Of a stretch of DNA of 64,000 nt, positions 22,141 through 33,185 are shown piece by piece. The stretch comes from Tolypeutes matacus (taxonomy: Eukaryota > Chordata > Mammalia > Cingulata > Chlamyphoridae), in the NCBI GenBank assembly GCA_026826555.1, contig JAKSZT010038599.1, positions 3,560,785 through 3,624,784 on the forward strand, written 5' to 3'. The translations under genes were made by a program, and so were the position numbers. The notes under the pieces are model-generated. The model saw only the letters and a list, made by a program, of their open reading frames with translations, had not been told where the DNA came from and ran no database searches. How positions within the stretch are numbered: the first letter of the stretch is position 1; every line of letters begins with the position of its first letter.

Positions 22141-24650
22141 TTAGAATTTTTAATTTTTTAATTTTTATATAATTAATTAATTTATTTTAAAGATAATTAG
22201 ATTATACAAATTTCACATGAAAAATATAAGGGATTCCTATATGCCCTACACCACACACCTCCCACATTTTCCTACCTTAACAGCATCCTTCCTTAGTGAG
22301 GTACTTTCATTGCAATCGATCAACACATTTTGGAGCATTGCCATTAAGCACAGAATAAGGTTTACATTGTAGTTTACACTCCTTCCCACCCAATTCTGTA
22401 GATTATCACAAGATATATAATGGCCTGCATCTGTCATTGCAATGTCATTCAGAACAATTCCCAAGTCCTGAAAATGCCCACCATTACACCTGTTTTTCCC
22501 TCTCCCTGCCCTCAGAACTTCTAGTGGCCACTGTCTCCACAACAATGTATAATTTCTTCCATTGCTAGAATCACAATAAGTCTATAGTAGAATACCAGTA
22601 AATCTACTTTAGTATATAGTTCATTCCCTAATCCTGAAGATTCTGGGATAGTTATGTCCACTACACCTCTAATGGAGAGGGGGCTGCAATTCCATAGGGC
22701 TGATAGATGGAACTCTTGCTTGCAATTGTAGACTCTCTCGGTTCTTTGGTGTGGTAGTTGCCCATCATCACTGTCCTGTTAGTTGTCTTGGGTCAACACC
22801 AATGAACTGGAAAGTAGGTGTTGCAACTCCGTTGAGATTCAGGGCCCAGCTAGCACATGAACAACCCAAAGATTTAAGCCTCTTGGATGTACACCTATCA
22901 ACTCTAGTACTAATTATAGGTTCAAATAGAAGAACAGAAGAGCCATGTGTAGGGAAACCACAACTGAGTCCAAATCTGTAACACTGGGGAGCATAAATTC
23001 CAAAGTAGGGCCCACTGGCAAGGTACAAACACCTGAGCTATCTGCCCTGACTATAATGTCTGGATGTCTCAAGAGTGGTCAGTAGCTCTGTTATTTGGGG
23101 TAGTATCCAGTTTGCCAGTCAAAAAGATCCTGCTGAGATGTGCATAAGTGTAACCTCTGGAATGACCTACCAACTCACTTTGATTTCTCTTAGCCATATA
23201 AACTGATTTGTCTTTACCTTTTCCCCCTTTTGGTCAAGGTCTTTTTCCAGTTGCATTGCTAGTTGGTGCTTGGTAGTAATCCCTCGATGCTAGGGAAGTT
23301 CATCCCCAGGAGTCCATGTCCCATGCTGGGGGGAAAGTAATGCATTTATATGCTGCATTTGGCTTAGAGAGAGGCCACATTTGAGAAACAAGGAGGCTCC
23401 CAGGAGGCAACTCTTAGGCACCCTACAATACATGGCTAGGTTTCAATTTCGAGAGTAAAGTTTCATATGCACAGTCATCAATATCAAGGGCCTGTCAATG
23501 GACCATCCTCCTTCACTAGTCTTTGCCCATGTACTCAGGAGATTCTTGCAGATCCACTGGAGAATGTGGCAGAGCTCCCCAGGATGGGAATTTGATATTT
23601 CTTCAGTTATTACGTGACTCTCCACCCACCATGAAAATGCCCGATGAACATTTGAACAGATTTATATGCCTTATATGTATGCCTAGTTGAGCTTCCTCCC
23701 ATGTATCCCCCATCACTGACACCCTGCACCAATGATCCTCCCTTATAGTTATAACACTTCTGTGATCCAAATCTTCTTCAAAAATGAAGCCAATAAAATA
23801 GTCAAATACAATTAATAAGAAAATGAAATAATGATAGGTTTAAAAAGAAGAAATAAAATACAAAAAAAAATTTTAAATAAAAATAAAAATCTGGGATAAT
23901 AAAAAATAATTTAAAAATATTAAAATTTTTTTGACATTTTGCCTTTCATCACTGTAAGATCGTTGTCCTATATGTACAAGGACACTTTTCTACATTTATT
24001 CCCTCAGTGTCTTACATTTTCCATGTTGTCCTCAAAGAAGTTTTAGGTTATAGAAAAGTCAAGTACCAAATACAGGTACTCCCATATACCCAATATCCTC
24101 CCCCTTTCCCCCTTCCCCTATTAATAACATTTTATTTGTGGATGATACGTTTGTTACAACTGATATACAAATAGTGAAACATAGCTACCAACCATGGTCT
24201 ATGGTTTACTTTACAGTTTACATTTCACATCATACACCCTTATAAACTTTGATGCAATTCAACATGGCCTGTATCCATCATAGCAAGATCATGTAGAACA
24301 CTTCCATCGCCTCCAGAATGCCCCCTGTTCCATCTATTCTATTTCTCCCTCCTCCTCCCTCAGGATCCACGGCAACCACCAGTCTTCGATCCTTGAAGGA
24401 AAAAATTCATAGTTACTTGCAACACTGAGGGCTTGACACGCTGGTCTGTCCTCCCCTATTAGGCACTGCCCATACTCTCCAGGGACTCCTGCCCCTCTGT
24501 TTGAAAACATAATGGGCCTCCCCAGGATGGGAGCCCACCACCTCGTCGCTCATTATGTGGGTCTCCACGCACTGATATAATACACTATGGCAAGATGCAC
24601 ACTCACACACTCACTAGAAGCCTGCCTCAGGTGCGCCCTTATATAAAAAT
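22141..24650 (-). mobile_element. LINE 3'-UTR copy 1 (xenarthran L1-like), about 2.5 kb, antisense
   Basis: Minus-strand retrotransposon 3' end: the A-rich terminus is at the low coordinates (22141-22200, T-rich on plus). No ORF2 is attached, so it is 5'-truncated. Two homologous modules are visible: module A about 22200-22540 at the extreme 3' end and module B about 23935-24400, separated by about 1.2 kb plus an A/T-only spacer (23800-23935). Both modules carry GCAATG-AGACA-like, GTAAACTNNAATGTAAA-like and TATATGGGAATCCC-like blocks. It is nearly collinear with 29019-31513. I assign it to L1 from memory of xenarthran 3'-UTR sequence; the LINE mechanism is independently supported by the short copy at 25265-25414. 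Confidence 0.72.
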
Positions 24651-24689
24651 AAAAAGAGATTTTTATATAAAAATATATAAAAATGTTTT

Positions 24690-24984
24690 CTTTATATAAC
24701 AATATAAAGAAATTATAAATTATTTGACAATAAAGTAGAATTATTTAATACAGTAAAAGTACAATAATTACTTTTGTTGTGACTTCTTTGTCCAAGCTTT
24801 TTCTAAAAAATTATCAATTCACATCAGCACAAAATTTTTTTCTTTATATAAAAATATAAAGAAATTGTAAATTACTTAAAGACAGTAAAGTAGAATTATT
24901 AGTAGTAATACAATAATTTTGTTGTGACTTATTTCTTTGTCCAAGCTTTTTCTAAAAATTTATCAGGTCACATCAGCACAATTT
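24690..24984 (+). repeat. 152-bp tandem duplication
   Basis: Unit 1 (24690-24841) and unit 2 (24842-24984) share CTTTATATA at their starts, a GACAATAAAG/GACAGTAAAG-TAGAATTATT block, TTGTTGTGACTT, TTTGTCCAAGCTTTTTCTAAAAA and CACATCAGCACAA (24820-24830 and 24969-24979). A third partial copy lies 2.6 kb to the left at 22071-22140. Confidence 0.88.
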
Positions 24985-25264
24985 ATTTCTCTCCAGGTTT
25001 GCGGTTTCTGCCACTCACACATTGCTTGCTCATATATCTGACCATTTCACATACCTATCTGTTTCACATTACCTGCCTGTTCTCTATGGACATTTGTTTT
25101 TTACAACTTCTGTTACAGATTCACGGACTTTACCAAGTTATATCTTAGATTCCAGAAAATGATATTCATGCTCCATATTTTGCCTGAGCCTTAAGATTAC
25201 ATTCACAAAACAATAATTTAAAATCTTGCTATGGTTTTTACACTAAGTTGATATGCTCATTTTT

Positions 25265-25414
25265 TTTCTTTATTTTAAAAAGAGGTTTAGATTACATAAA
25301 TGTTACATTGAAAATATATAGTTATTGATGCTCCTGTTTCACACTCCCGCCATTGACAACAGCTTTCATTACTGTAGTACATTTGTTACAATTGATGAAC
25401 ACATATTGAAGCAT
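25265..25414 (-). mobile_element. 5'-truncated LINE 3'-UTR copy with target-site duplication
   Basis: A 150-bp antisense copy of the extreme 3' end of the element at 22141-24650 and 29019-31513 (AGATTACATAAATGTTACATTGAAAATATA, ACATTTGTTACAATTGATGAACACATATTGAAGCAT). It is flanked by a 16-bp direct repeat TGATATGCTCATTTTT at 25249-25264 and 25415-25430. A 3' A-rich end, severe 5' truncation and a 16-bp duplication are the hallmarks of target-primed reverse transcription, showing that this family is LINE-mobilised. Confidence 0.88.
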
Positions 25415-25851
25415 TGATATGCTCATTTTTAAAATAGCTTCTGAATTAATTAAATTGCAAATGTAGATAATAGATATTTTCAGTCTTTTATTGTTATTCC
25501 CAAACTTACTATAAAGACTTTTTTTGCAAATCATTCTGATTTAGTTATAGGAAAACAAACAAACAATAGTTAACATATGATTATTCAAAATGCTTCTTAT
25601 TAATAATGGAAGCTGTATAATTTCTAAAACTCCCACTCTTGCTTTGATACAAGGAAGTTCAATGCTCTGGGTTTTTTTGTTGCTGGTGGTGGTGGTGTTA
25701 TTAAAAATCTGTTATAAAATGTTTATCCTTAGGAGACTTTTTGACAAAATTAGCTGTTTGAGTTTTCCTGCTACATGATTCTTAACTCTATGTTTAGATG
25801 GTTCTCTTATAACTGCCCATAAATTATTATTTTAAATTTTCCAATTCTGCA

Positions 25852-25955
25852 GGGAAGTAGAGGGAGAAAAAGAAAAAGAAAGGAGGACAGAGAGAGGAAA
25901 GAAAGAGAAGAGGGTAGGAAGAGGAAAGGAGAAAAGTGATGGAAGAAAGGAAGAC
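25852..25955 (+). repeat. Polypurine (GA-rich) tract
   Basis: About 100 bases of A and G with only a handful of pyrimidines (AGGGAGAAAAAGAAAAAGAA, GAAAGAAAGAGAAGAGGG). Simple-sequence DNA with triplex-forming potential; the minus-strand frame across it is a low-complexity artefact. Confidence 0.85.
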
Positions 25956-26099
25956 TACTTCCTTTGCTATAATCTGAAGTATAGATAAATAACCATCCTG
26001 TCAAAAAATTAACTTATTCACTTTGGGTACTTAATTCTAACTGATTCTGCAGACTTGAAAAAATATATAGTTATTGATGCTGCAAAGAAATTTAGAGAT

Positions 26100-26436
26100 T
26101 GTGAAATAAAAATGGAGTAAGTTAGACTAAAAGACTTAAAATTGGGCCAGAAAGCTATGCATACAGAAAGACCCATATAGCCATCCTGAAATCCTGAAAC
26201 TGTTATAAGTGAAACCTAAGATGCTAACAAAACCAATTCCTGTCTAAAAAAAAGAAACCTATTTCTAAAGCCCTTGCCCTAATGAACTTCTTCTTTTTCC
26301 CCTTTAAAAACCCTTTCCTAATTTGGGACACAGTTTAGATGGCTACTTTTTTCTGTACTCCCTGAATTGCCATTCTAAGAGTCCAAATAAATGCTTTTGT
26401 TACTTTACAGCTCAGTTTGTTATTTCTCGATTGACA
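26100..26436 (+). mobile_element. Solo LTR, ERV1 (gammaretrovirus-like) type
   Basis: 337 bp with TG...CA ends (TGTGAAATAAAAATGG at the start, CTCGATTGACA at the end) and a perfect 4-bp target duplication AGAT at 26096-26099 and 26437-26440. It has a TATA-like TTTAAAAACCC region near 26304 and AATAAA at 26386-26391, about 46 bases from the end. A 4-bp duplication is the class I ERV pattern. No internal retroviral sequence flanks it. Confidence 0.86.
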
Positions 26437-26440
26437 AGAT

Positions 26441-27370
26441 TATTTGCCCTAATCTCCACATTTTACCAAGAAAATTCTAATAATTTATCTAAGACCAAGT
26501 GAGAAATATACCAATAACCCTATGTCCTTAGATTACCAGGCCAATTTTCTATTTGTTATTCAATCTTTAAATTTACACACCTTTAGCATCATTTCTGTTC
26601 TCATTTATAACCAGAATAATCCAAATATTTTAAGGTTCTAAGATTACTCTGCTTACCATATTCACTTTCTTAAGTAAAAACGCAAAGTCAAATTGATAAA
26701 TTTTTACCACTTCATCACTTTCAAAGAGAAATGAAAAAAAAACTTTGCCACCATCTTTAGAATAATTTTATTGGCCTATGAATCATGTTTCTGCATGTGA
26801 ACACACTAAATTTATTCTTAATTTGCATCTTTCCCAGTGAGTGCTTCTATGTTAATTATCTGTGACATATTAACTAATTATTAGTGATTGTTAGCAATAA
26901 GTTTAAGTATATAATACACGATATTTTTGAATTCATATTGATGGCTATATTTGTAAAAAGAATCCATCAGTGATGTTTAACAGACTTTAAAGCAAATATT
27001 ATATAAAACACCTATTTTTGGAATAGGTGCAGAGAGGAATATATGACTTTTTGACCTCAAGAACTTATTCCAGAGGAAAAGACATAAACAACCATGTTCA
27101 TTTCAAGGCAAAAAACGAACAGATTAGAGCAAATATAACAAGGAATTTACAGAAATGATTTCTTTCTTTTTGACAATTTATTTTTCTTTTTTCCATGATT
27201 TTGCTCAGCAGTTACAACTGGTTGAGCACTTAAACTCCTCTCCCCATACATACTAAAGGAGAAAGCTAAAGGCTTGTTTCTAGGTAAAATAAAATCTTTC
27301 TGTACACCATGTATTAAATATATTTGGACTTGTTATGCTGTCTTATGTGAATACTCATCCTATCTCTTTA
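26441..27370. other. Anonymous AT-rich sequence
   Basis: No gene or clear repeat recognised. Confidence 0.55.
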
Positions 27371-27379
27371 GTCACTTAA

Positions 27380-27990
27380 AATTATTTATTAAACACAGAA
27401 GATACACATGACTATAAAAATCTTATTTCTGACTTAAAAGATCACACATTCCAGGAGAGAAATAAGACAAATAGATAATTACAATGACACAGATAATGCA
27501 AAAAAGTATAAGCAAACTACTGTGGAATCACAGTAGAGAGAATGGTTAATTCTGTTTAATTAATAGAGTGGAATTTACCAAAGAGAACATATTTTAACTT
27601 CACCTGGTGAGTGTATAAAATTTGTCAGATCCATAGGTGGTTGAGAGAACTGAATCTATGCGAAAAAAAAAAAAAATACATTTGCAAGAGACTGAAGGGA
27701 TTGAGAGGATGCAGAGAAATGTGGAGAATGGAACAAATGACATGGGGTGGGAGTGATTATAGATGAGTCTGGAGAGCAAATTTTGGGCAAGAGTTTGAAG
27801 GGCTTTGTTTGTCATGTTAATGAATATGAGCATCTCTTTTGCACCAGTACACCAATGATCAGATGTAAGATGAAAAACAGACTGATTTTAGGAAGATATC
27901 TACAAGACCGAATTGGGGAAAAGACTAACTTGAGGATAAATGGAAGCAGATTAAAGACCTGAATGTGGGTTCTAAAAACCTACCATGTGA
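27380..27990 (+). mobile_element. Ancient L2-class relic
   Basis: GATCACACATTCCAGGAGAGAAATAAGACAAATAGATAATTACAATGACACAG (27440-27492) followed by AAATTTTGGGCAAGAGTTTGAAGGGC (27778-27803) and TTTGTTTGTCATG resembles the mammal-wide repeat that is better preserved at 62700-63500. Coding frames here are chance. Confidence 0.45.
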
Positions 27991-28263
27991 GAAATGAGGA
28001 CCTGTATTAAGGAAACAGAATTAAGTAAGAGAGGAGAGAATGGTTCAATAAAAGAGGCCAGAAGCCTTGTAAAGAAATTTGTTTTTATTGATGTTTTGCT
28101 GTTGATCTACACAGTAATAGACAGGTTAAAATTAAACTGCTAATTAATTCAAGAAAAATGTGCTGCCATGGAGTCCTGCACAAAAATGTGAATGTGATAT
28201 ACAATCAAAATTGTACGAAAATTTCTAATATCTAAAAATCACTTCTGAATGTCAATAGATTAT

Positions 28264-28728
28264 TGTGGCAGTCAGAAAAAATGGCCCACAAAGGTGTCCA
28301 CATTCTAATCCCCAGAACTTGTGAATGTGCAGATATGAGTAAGGGTCCTGACCTTTAGGTGAGTTGACTATCCTGGAATTATCTGGATGGGCCCAATCTA
28401 ATCACTTGAGTCTTTAAAAGTAGAAGGCCTTTCCTGATGGGGATAGAGAGATGAGAGGCAAGAAGAAGGAAGAAAGATTTGAAACATGAGAGGACTCATC
28501 CTGTGGTTGAGGCAGCCTTTAAAGTTGGGAACTACAAGGAAGGAGATTCTCTCCTAGAGACTCCAGAAAGGAATGCAGACATGCTGACATCTTCATTTAG
28601 CCCAGTGAGACTCATGTTGGACATTTGACTTACTTAACCGTAAAATAATAAATAATAAATAAATTTAAGGTGTTTTAAGCCTCTAAATTTATGGCAATTG
28701 GTTGTAGAAGCAGAAGAAAAGTAATATA
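28264..28728 (+). mobile_element. Solo LTR relic (ERVL/MaLR-like)
   Basis: Opens TGTGGCAGTCAGAAAAAATGGCCCACAAAGGTGTCCACATTCTAATCCC and runs through CCTGGAATTATCTGGATGGGCCCAATCTAATCAC to CAGTGAGACTCATGTTGGACATTTGACTT and an AATAATAAATAAAT polyadenylation region near 28645. It ends AAGTAATATA. Candidate target duplication ATTAT (28259-28263) and GTTAT (28729-28733), 4 of 5 matching. It belongs to the same broad LTR group as 62185-62663. Confidence 0.75.
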
Positions 28729-29018
28729 GTTATTTAAATGCAGTATTAATAATTGAATTTTTTGGCTTTTGTGACTTGAGTTTCAAAGAACTTCCTTTTT
28801 CAATTTTGGATAAAAATCAGACAGCAAGCACAAGTATGGAGTGAGATACATAAATAAACCAGAAAAAAAAGACTGCTTATAACTACAATAAAAATGATAA
28901 CTATTATTTACTGGGCATTTACTATTTTTCTGGTAATTTGCTGTTAACATTTTATGGTAAAATGAAGACACTGATTTGAATTTTAACAAACGTGAGTCCT
29001 TGAGAGTGATTTTTTTTA

Positions 29019-31513
29019 AGTATACTTTTTTTTAAATTTTTTTTTATAGGTACTTGATTACGTAAATGTTACATTAAAAATATAGGGATGGAAGCGGCTG
29101 TGGCTCAATCAGTAGGGCTCCCGTTTACCATATGGGAGGCCCTGGGTTCGGTTCCCAGGGCCTCCTGGTGAAGGCAAGCCCGCCCTCACGGCGTGGTTAG
29201 CTGACCCAGTGAGCACAAGCAGCAAGGGGGGCGATAAATGAATAAATAAATAAAATCTTTAAAAAAAAAAAAATATAGGGGATTGCCATGTGCCCTGCTC
29301 CATACCCCTCCCACATTTTCCCACATTAACAACATCCTTCATTAGTGTGGTACATTTGTTACAATTGATGAACACATTTTGGAGCATTGCGACTAAGCGT
29401 GGACTATAGGTTACATTATAGTTTACACTCTTTCCCATGCAATTTTGTGAGTTATGGTAAGATATATAATCTGTCATTGCAATGTCATTCAGGACAATTC
29501 CCAAGTCCCAAAAATGTCCCCATATAACACCTGTTTTAACTTCTTCCTGCCCTCAGAACCTCCAGTAGCCACTGCCTCCACATCAATGATATAAGTTCTT
29601 CCATTGCTAGAATCACAAAAAGTCTATAGTAGAATGCCAGTAAGTCTACTCTAGTCCTTTGTTCATTCCTCAACCTGAGGATTCTGAGATGGTGATGCAC
29701 ACTCCACCTTTAATTGAGACGGGGCTTAGATCCCATGAAGCAGATGGATGGGACTATCTTGCTTGCAGTTGCAGACTCTCTCTGTTCCTTGGGATGATCG
29801 TTGTCCATCATCATCTCCTTGTTAGATGTGCTGGGTGAGTCCAATACATTGCAGAGTCAGTGTTGCAACTCTGTTGAGATTCAGGGCCCCACTGGCACAT
29901 GGATAGCCCAAAGATTTGATTCTCTTGGACATATACCTATCAACTCTAGTACTAACTATAGGTTCAAATAGAAGGAGCAGAAGAGCCATGTGTTGGGAAA
30001 CCACAACTGAGTCCAAATCTGTAACACTGGGGAGCATAAATTCCAAAGGAGGGCCCAATGGCAGGGCGCTAATCTCCTGAGCTGTCTGACCTGCCTATAG
30101 TATCTGGATGTCTCCAGAGTTGGCAGGAGCTCTGCTATTTGAGGCAATATTTACTTTGGCAGTCAATAAGATCCTGCTGAGACATGCATAAGCGTCACCT
30201 CTGAAATGACCTCCCGACTCACTTTTAAGTCTCTTAGCCAAATAAACTCATTTGTCTTTACCATTTCCCCCTTTTGGTCAAAGCCTTTTTCCAGTTGCAT
30301 TGTTAGTTGGTGCTTGTTAGTAATCCCTCAGTGACAGGGAGGCTCAACCCAGGGGTCATGTCCCATACTGGGGAGAAAGAAATGCATTTATGTGGTGACT
30401 TAGACTTAGAGATAAGCCACATTTGAGAAACAAGGAGGCTCTCAGGAGGTAACTCTTAGGCACCTTATAATACTAGGCTAAATTTCAATTTCAAAAGTAA
30501 AGATTCGTAAGTACGGGCCTGGCAATGGACCATCTTCCACTAGTCACTGCCCCTGTACTTGGGGGATTCTTGCTGTGCCATTAGCGAACGTGACAGAGCT
30601 CTCCAGGATGGGAATTCAATATTCTTTTGGTTATTGTGTGACTCTCCACCCACCGTGACAATGCCCCATGAACTCTTGAACACATTTATCTTCCCTACAG
30701 GTAGCCCCAGGTGAACCTTCGTCCCATGCATTCCCCATCGTTGACACTCCACACCAATGATCCTCCCCTGTCACAGTTGTAACCCTTTTTTGATCCAAAA
30801 CTTCAAAAATGAAGCCAAGAAAATAGCCAAATACAATTAATAAGAAAAAGAAATAATAATGATAGATTTAAAAATAAGAAATAAAATATAAAAAATTAAA
30901 AAAATAATTTGGAATAAAAAAAATGAGAAAATTATTTAAATTTTTTTTTTACATTATGTCTTTCATCACTATAAGATCTGTTGTCTTGAATGTACAGTGA
31001 CATTTTCTTCCATTGATTCCCCTAGTGTCTTAGTGTTTTCATTTTGTCTTCAAAGAAGCTTTAGGTTACAGAAAAGTGATGTACAGAATATAAGGGATTC
31101 CCATATACCCAACATTCTCTGCCTTTTCCTCTTTCCTCTATTAATAACATTTTACATGTGGATGATATATTTGTCACATTTGATGAACAAACATTGGAAT
31201 ATTGCTACTAACCATGGTCAACCATTTACATTATGGTTTACATTTTGGACCACATTTTTATAAATTTTGGTGAAATTTAACTTGGTCTGTGTCCATCATT
31301 GCAAGATCATGTAGTACAATTCATCGTCCCCCAAATGTCCCATGTTCCATCTATTCTATTTCTCCCTCCCCTTTCACTCAGGACCCGTGACAACCACCGA
31401 GATCCACTCCTTGATGAACAAGATTCATAGTTACTTGCAACAACATTGAGGGCTTGACATACTGGTCTGTCCTTCCCTATTAGGCACTGACTATGCTCTC
31501 GAAAGACTCCCTG
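29019..31513 (-). mobile_element. LINE 3'-UTR copy 2 (xenarthran L1-like), about 2.5 kb, antisense
   Basis: Second copy of the element at 22141-24650, same orientation. Module A (about 29285-29590), the long middle section (29590-30790), the A/T spacer (30830-30955) and module B (30960-31400) appear in the same order. A probable target duplication GAGTG(A)TTTTTTTAA lies at 29004-29018 and 31514-31528, which fixes the 5' truncation point near 31513. A tRNA-derived SINE sits inside it at 29088-29268. Several 70-80 codon frames in this element are noncoding by-products. Confidence 0.75.
29088..29268 (+). mobile_element. tRNA-derived SINE (DAS-like) inserted in the LINE 3'-UTR
   Basis: Begins ATGGAAGCGGCTGTGGCTCAATCAGTAGG (A box near 29100-29112), has a consensus pol III B box GGTTCGGTTCC at 29145-29155, and ends in AATAAATAAATAAAATCTTT plus poly(A). 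Flanking 12-bp direct repeats AAAAATATAGGG at 29076-29087 and 29269-29280 mark the insertion. Removing it restores the host element. It is the least decayed of the two SINEs, so it is probably young and lineage-specific. Confidence 0.92.
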
Positions 31514-33055
31514 GGAGTGTTTTTTTAATCATTGAGAAAGCCCTAACTTGTATCATTTTCAGAATATAAACGGTATTTCAAGAAATACCATTTATAGGAT
31601 AGTATGATTACAGTAGACTCCAGCCTAGTTTGAAAGAGAATATATTGACCAATAATAATATAAACTAGTATGATACTTTATAAAATTCCTCATTTATATA
31701 ATCCGTTGTAAAGATGATATAGATCAGTACATAAATGGTATAATACACGTTCTACTTTAGCCCCAATACAAACATAGTCATCACATTAACAAACATATTT
31801 CAGGGAAAGCAGTCAAAAATATCATAAGACATGAGAAACAAAACCCTGACAATGTGATATTCTATAATTTTTTGGCCTTAGAAGATCAACTTTCTTTTGT
31901 GGGCACTAGTATCTATTAATCTGTACCATTAACTTATGATATTTTAATGCTTCTCAAAGGGACCCTGTAGTTATTCAACAATTTGGAACCAAGTTTGACT
32001 TTTTTAAATCCATGTTTACCAGTAGCAGACCAGAGAAATATCAAAATTACACAAATCTTATATATCAATTAAGGAAAAGATAAAGGTAAAAAAGATAAGG
32101 CTAAATATCATTCCTTAGTGGCTCAGATAATAGACAATAAAACACAGGACATTAGAAGGCTGAAAAATTAGTTAAATCTAGAAAACAGTTATATCAGTAT
32201 AGATAAAATCAGGATATAGAAACCATACAGTGATATAAACAGTGGAAGTTTTAATACAAATGGATATAAACTGAAATGGGAAAACACTATAAAATGTAAA
32301 GAGAACTCTAAAGGATTATCTAAGGATAACAAAAGAGTATTCAAGAAAGACATACTTGAAGTGGATTCCTTTCCCAAAGGCTGGAGTTCAGAGCTTGTAG
32401 GAAAGGGTGTTTTGTAGCCCACTGGGTGTCAGAGGCCAGACCTCGTCCATACTTACTAGGCAAGCTGGAAGTGATCCTCTGGATTAGAGGTGAGCTGCCA
32501 CCACAGGAAAGTTGGTTTGCCCCAGCAAGTGAGTGGCTGAAGTATAGTGTCTATATTGGAATGCCTTGGGAGACAGGCTTCCAGAAAAAGAGACATGAAT
32601 AGAGACAGTCTCAGGACACCACTGCTGGCTGGCCTGAAGAGTCAATTTCCACATTGAGAAGGCCACAGAAAGGTGGTCTTCAGTGTGAGCCAGTGTTTCA
32701 AGATGGTGAGTGATCACAGGATGTCCTCACACCCATACCACCTACCAGCCGTACAGTGCAATGTCCTCCAGTGCACTCCACTGAGAAATTTAACTTCGTG
32801 CTCACTGGTGCGGAGAAATGCTTAAAGGATTCTGTCCATTATTGCAGAGCAAGTGTTTAAGGGTGAATTTGGAGCTGAGAGGAAATAGATAATGGAATAA
32901 GCGTATGCAAAATAATAAAAATAATAATTGACCAAAGCATATCTGACTCCAAGGATAACCTGTTTAAGTGATAAATCTATATTTTCGCCTCCAAATCCTA
33001 CTGAAACACACAACACATATATTATCTCTTTTAATACATATTAACAATCTTATAT
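31514..33055. other. Mostly unique AT-rich sequence
   Basis: Holds a near-perfect 32-bp palindrome at 31565-31596 (see findings). 32390-32830 is noticeably GC-richer and less AT-biased (CCAGACCTCGTCC, GGTGAGCTGCCACCACAGG) and may be an unrecognised old LTR or a conserved noncoding segment. No gene recognised. Confidence 0.5.
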
Positions 33056-33059
33056 GTTA

Positions 33060-33185
33060 AGAAATCATGGACCTATTTTACTTTTGAGAATAAATGATAT
33101 TTAGAGATAATAAAGGACTTGTCCATATATTTGAAGTTATTAAGATGATGAAGCCAGAATTTGGATCTCTGTGGGCTTTGCTCAA
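33060..33185 (-). mobile_element. MIR SINE relic
   Basis: Antisense MIR pattern: CCTATTTTACTTTTGAGAATAAATGATATTTAGAGATAATAAAGGACTTGTCC then GATGAAGCCAGAATTTGGATCTC. Confidence 0.6.

Noticed and set aside
22246..23028. Overlapping frames of 76-99 codons on both strands
   Set aside because: They fall in the LINE 3'-UTR repeat, and similar frames recur in the second copy with shifted stops.
29088..29160. tRNA gene
   Set aside because: A and B boxes are present, but the sequence does not close into a tRNA acceptor stem and is followed by a SINE body, poly(A) and target duplications.
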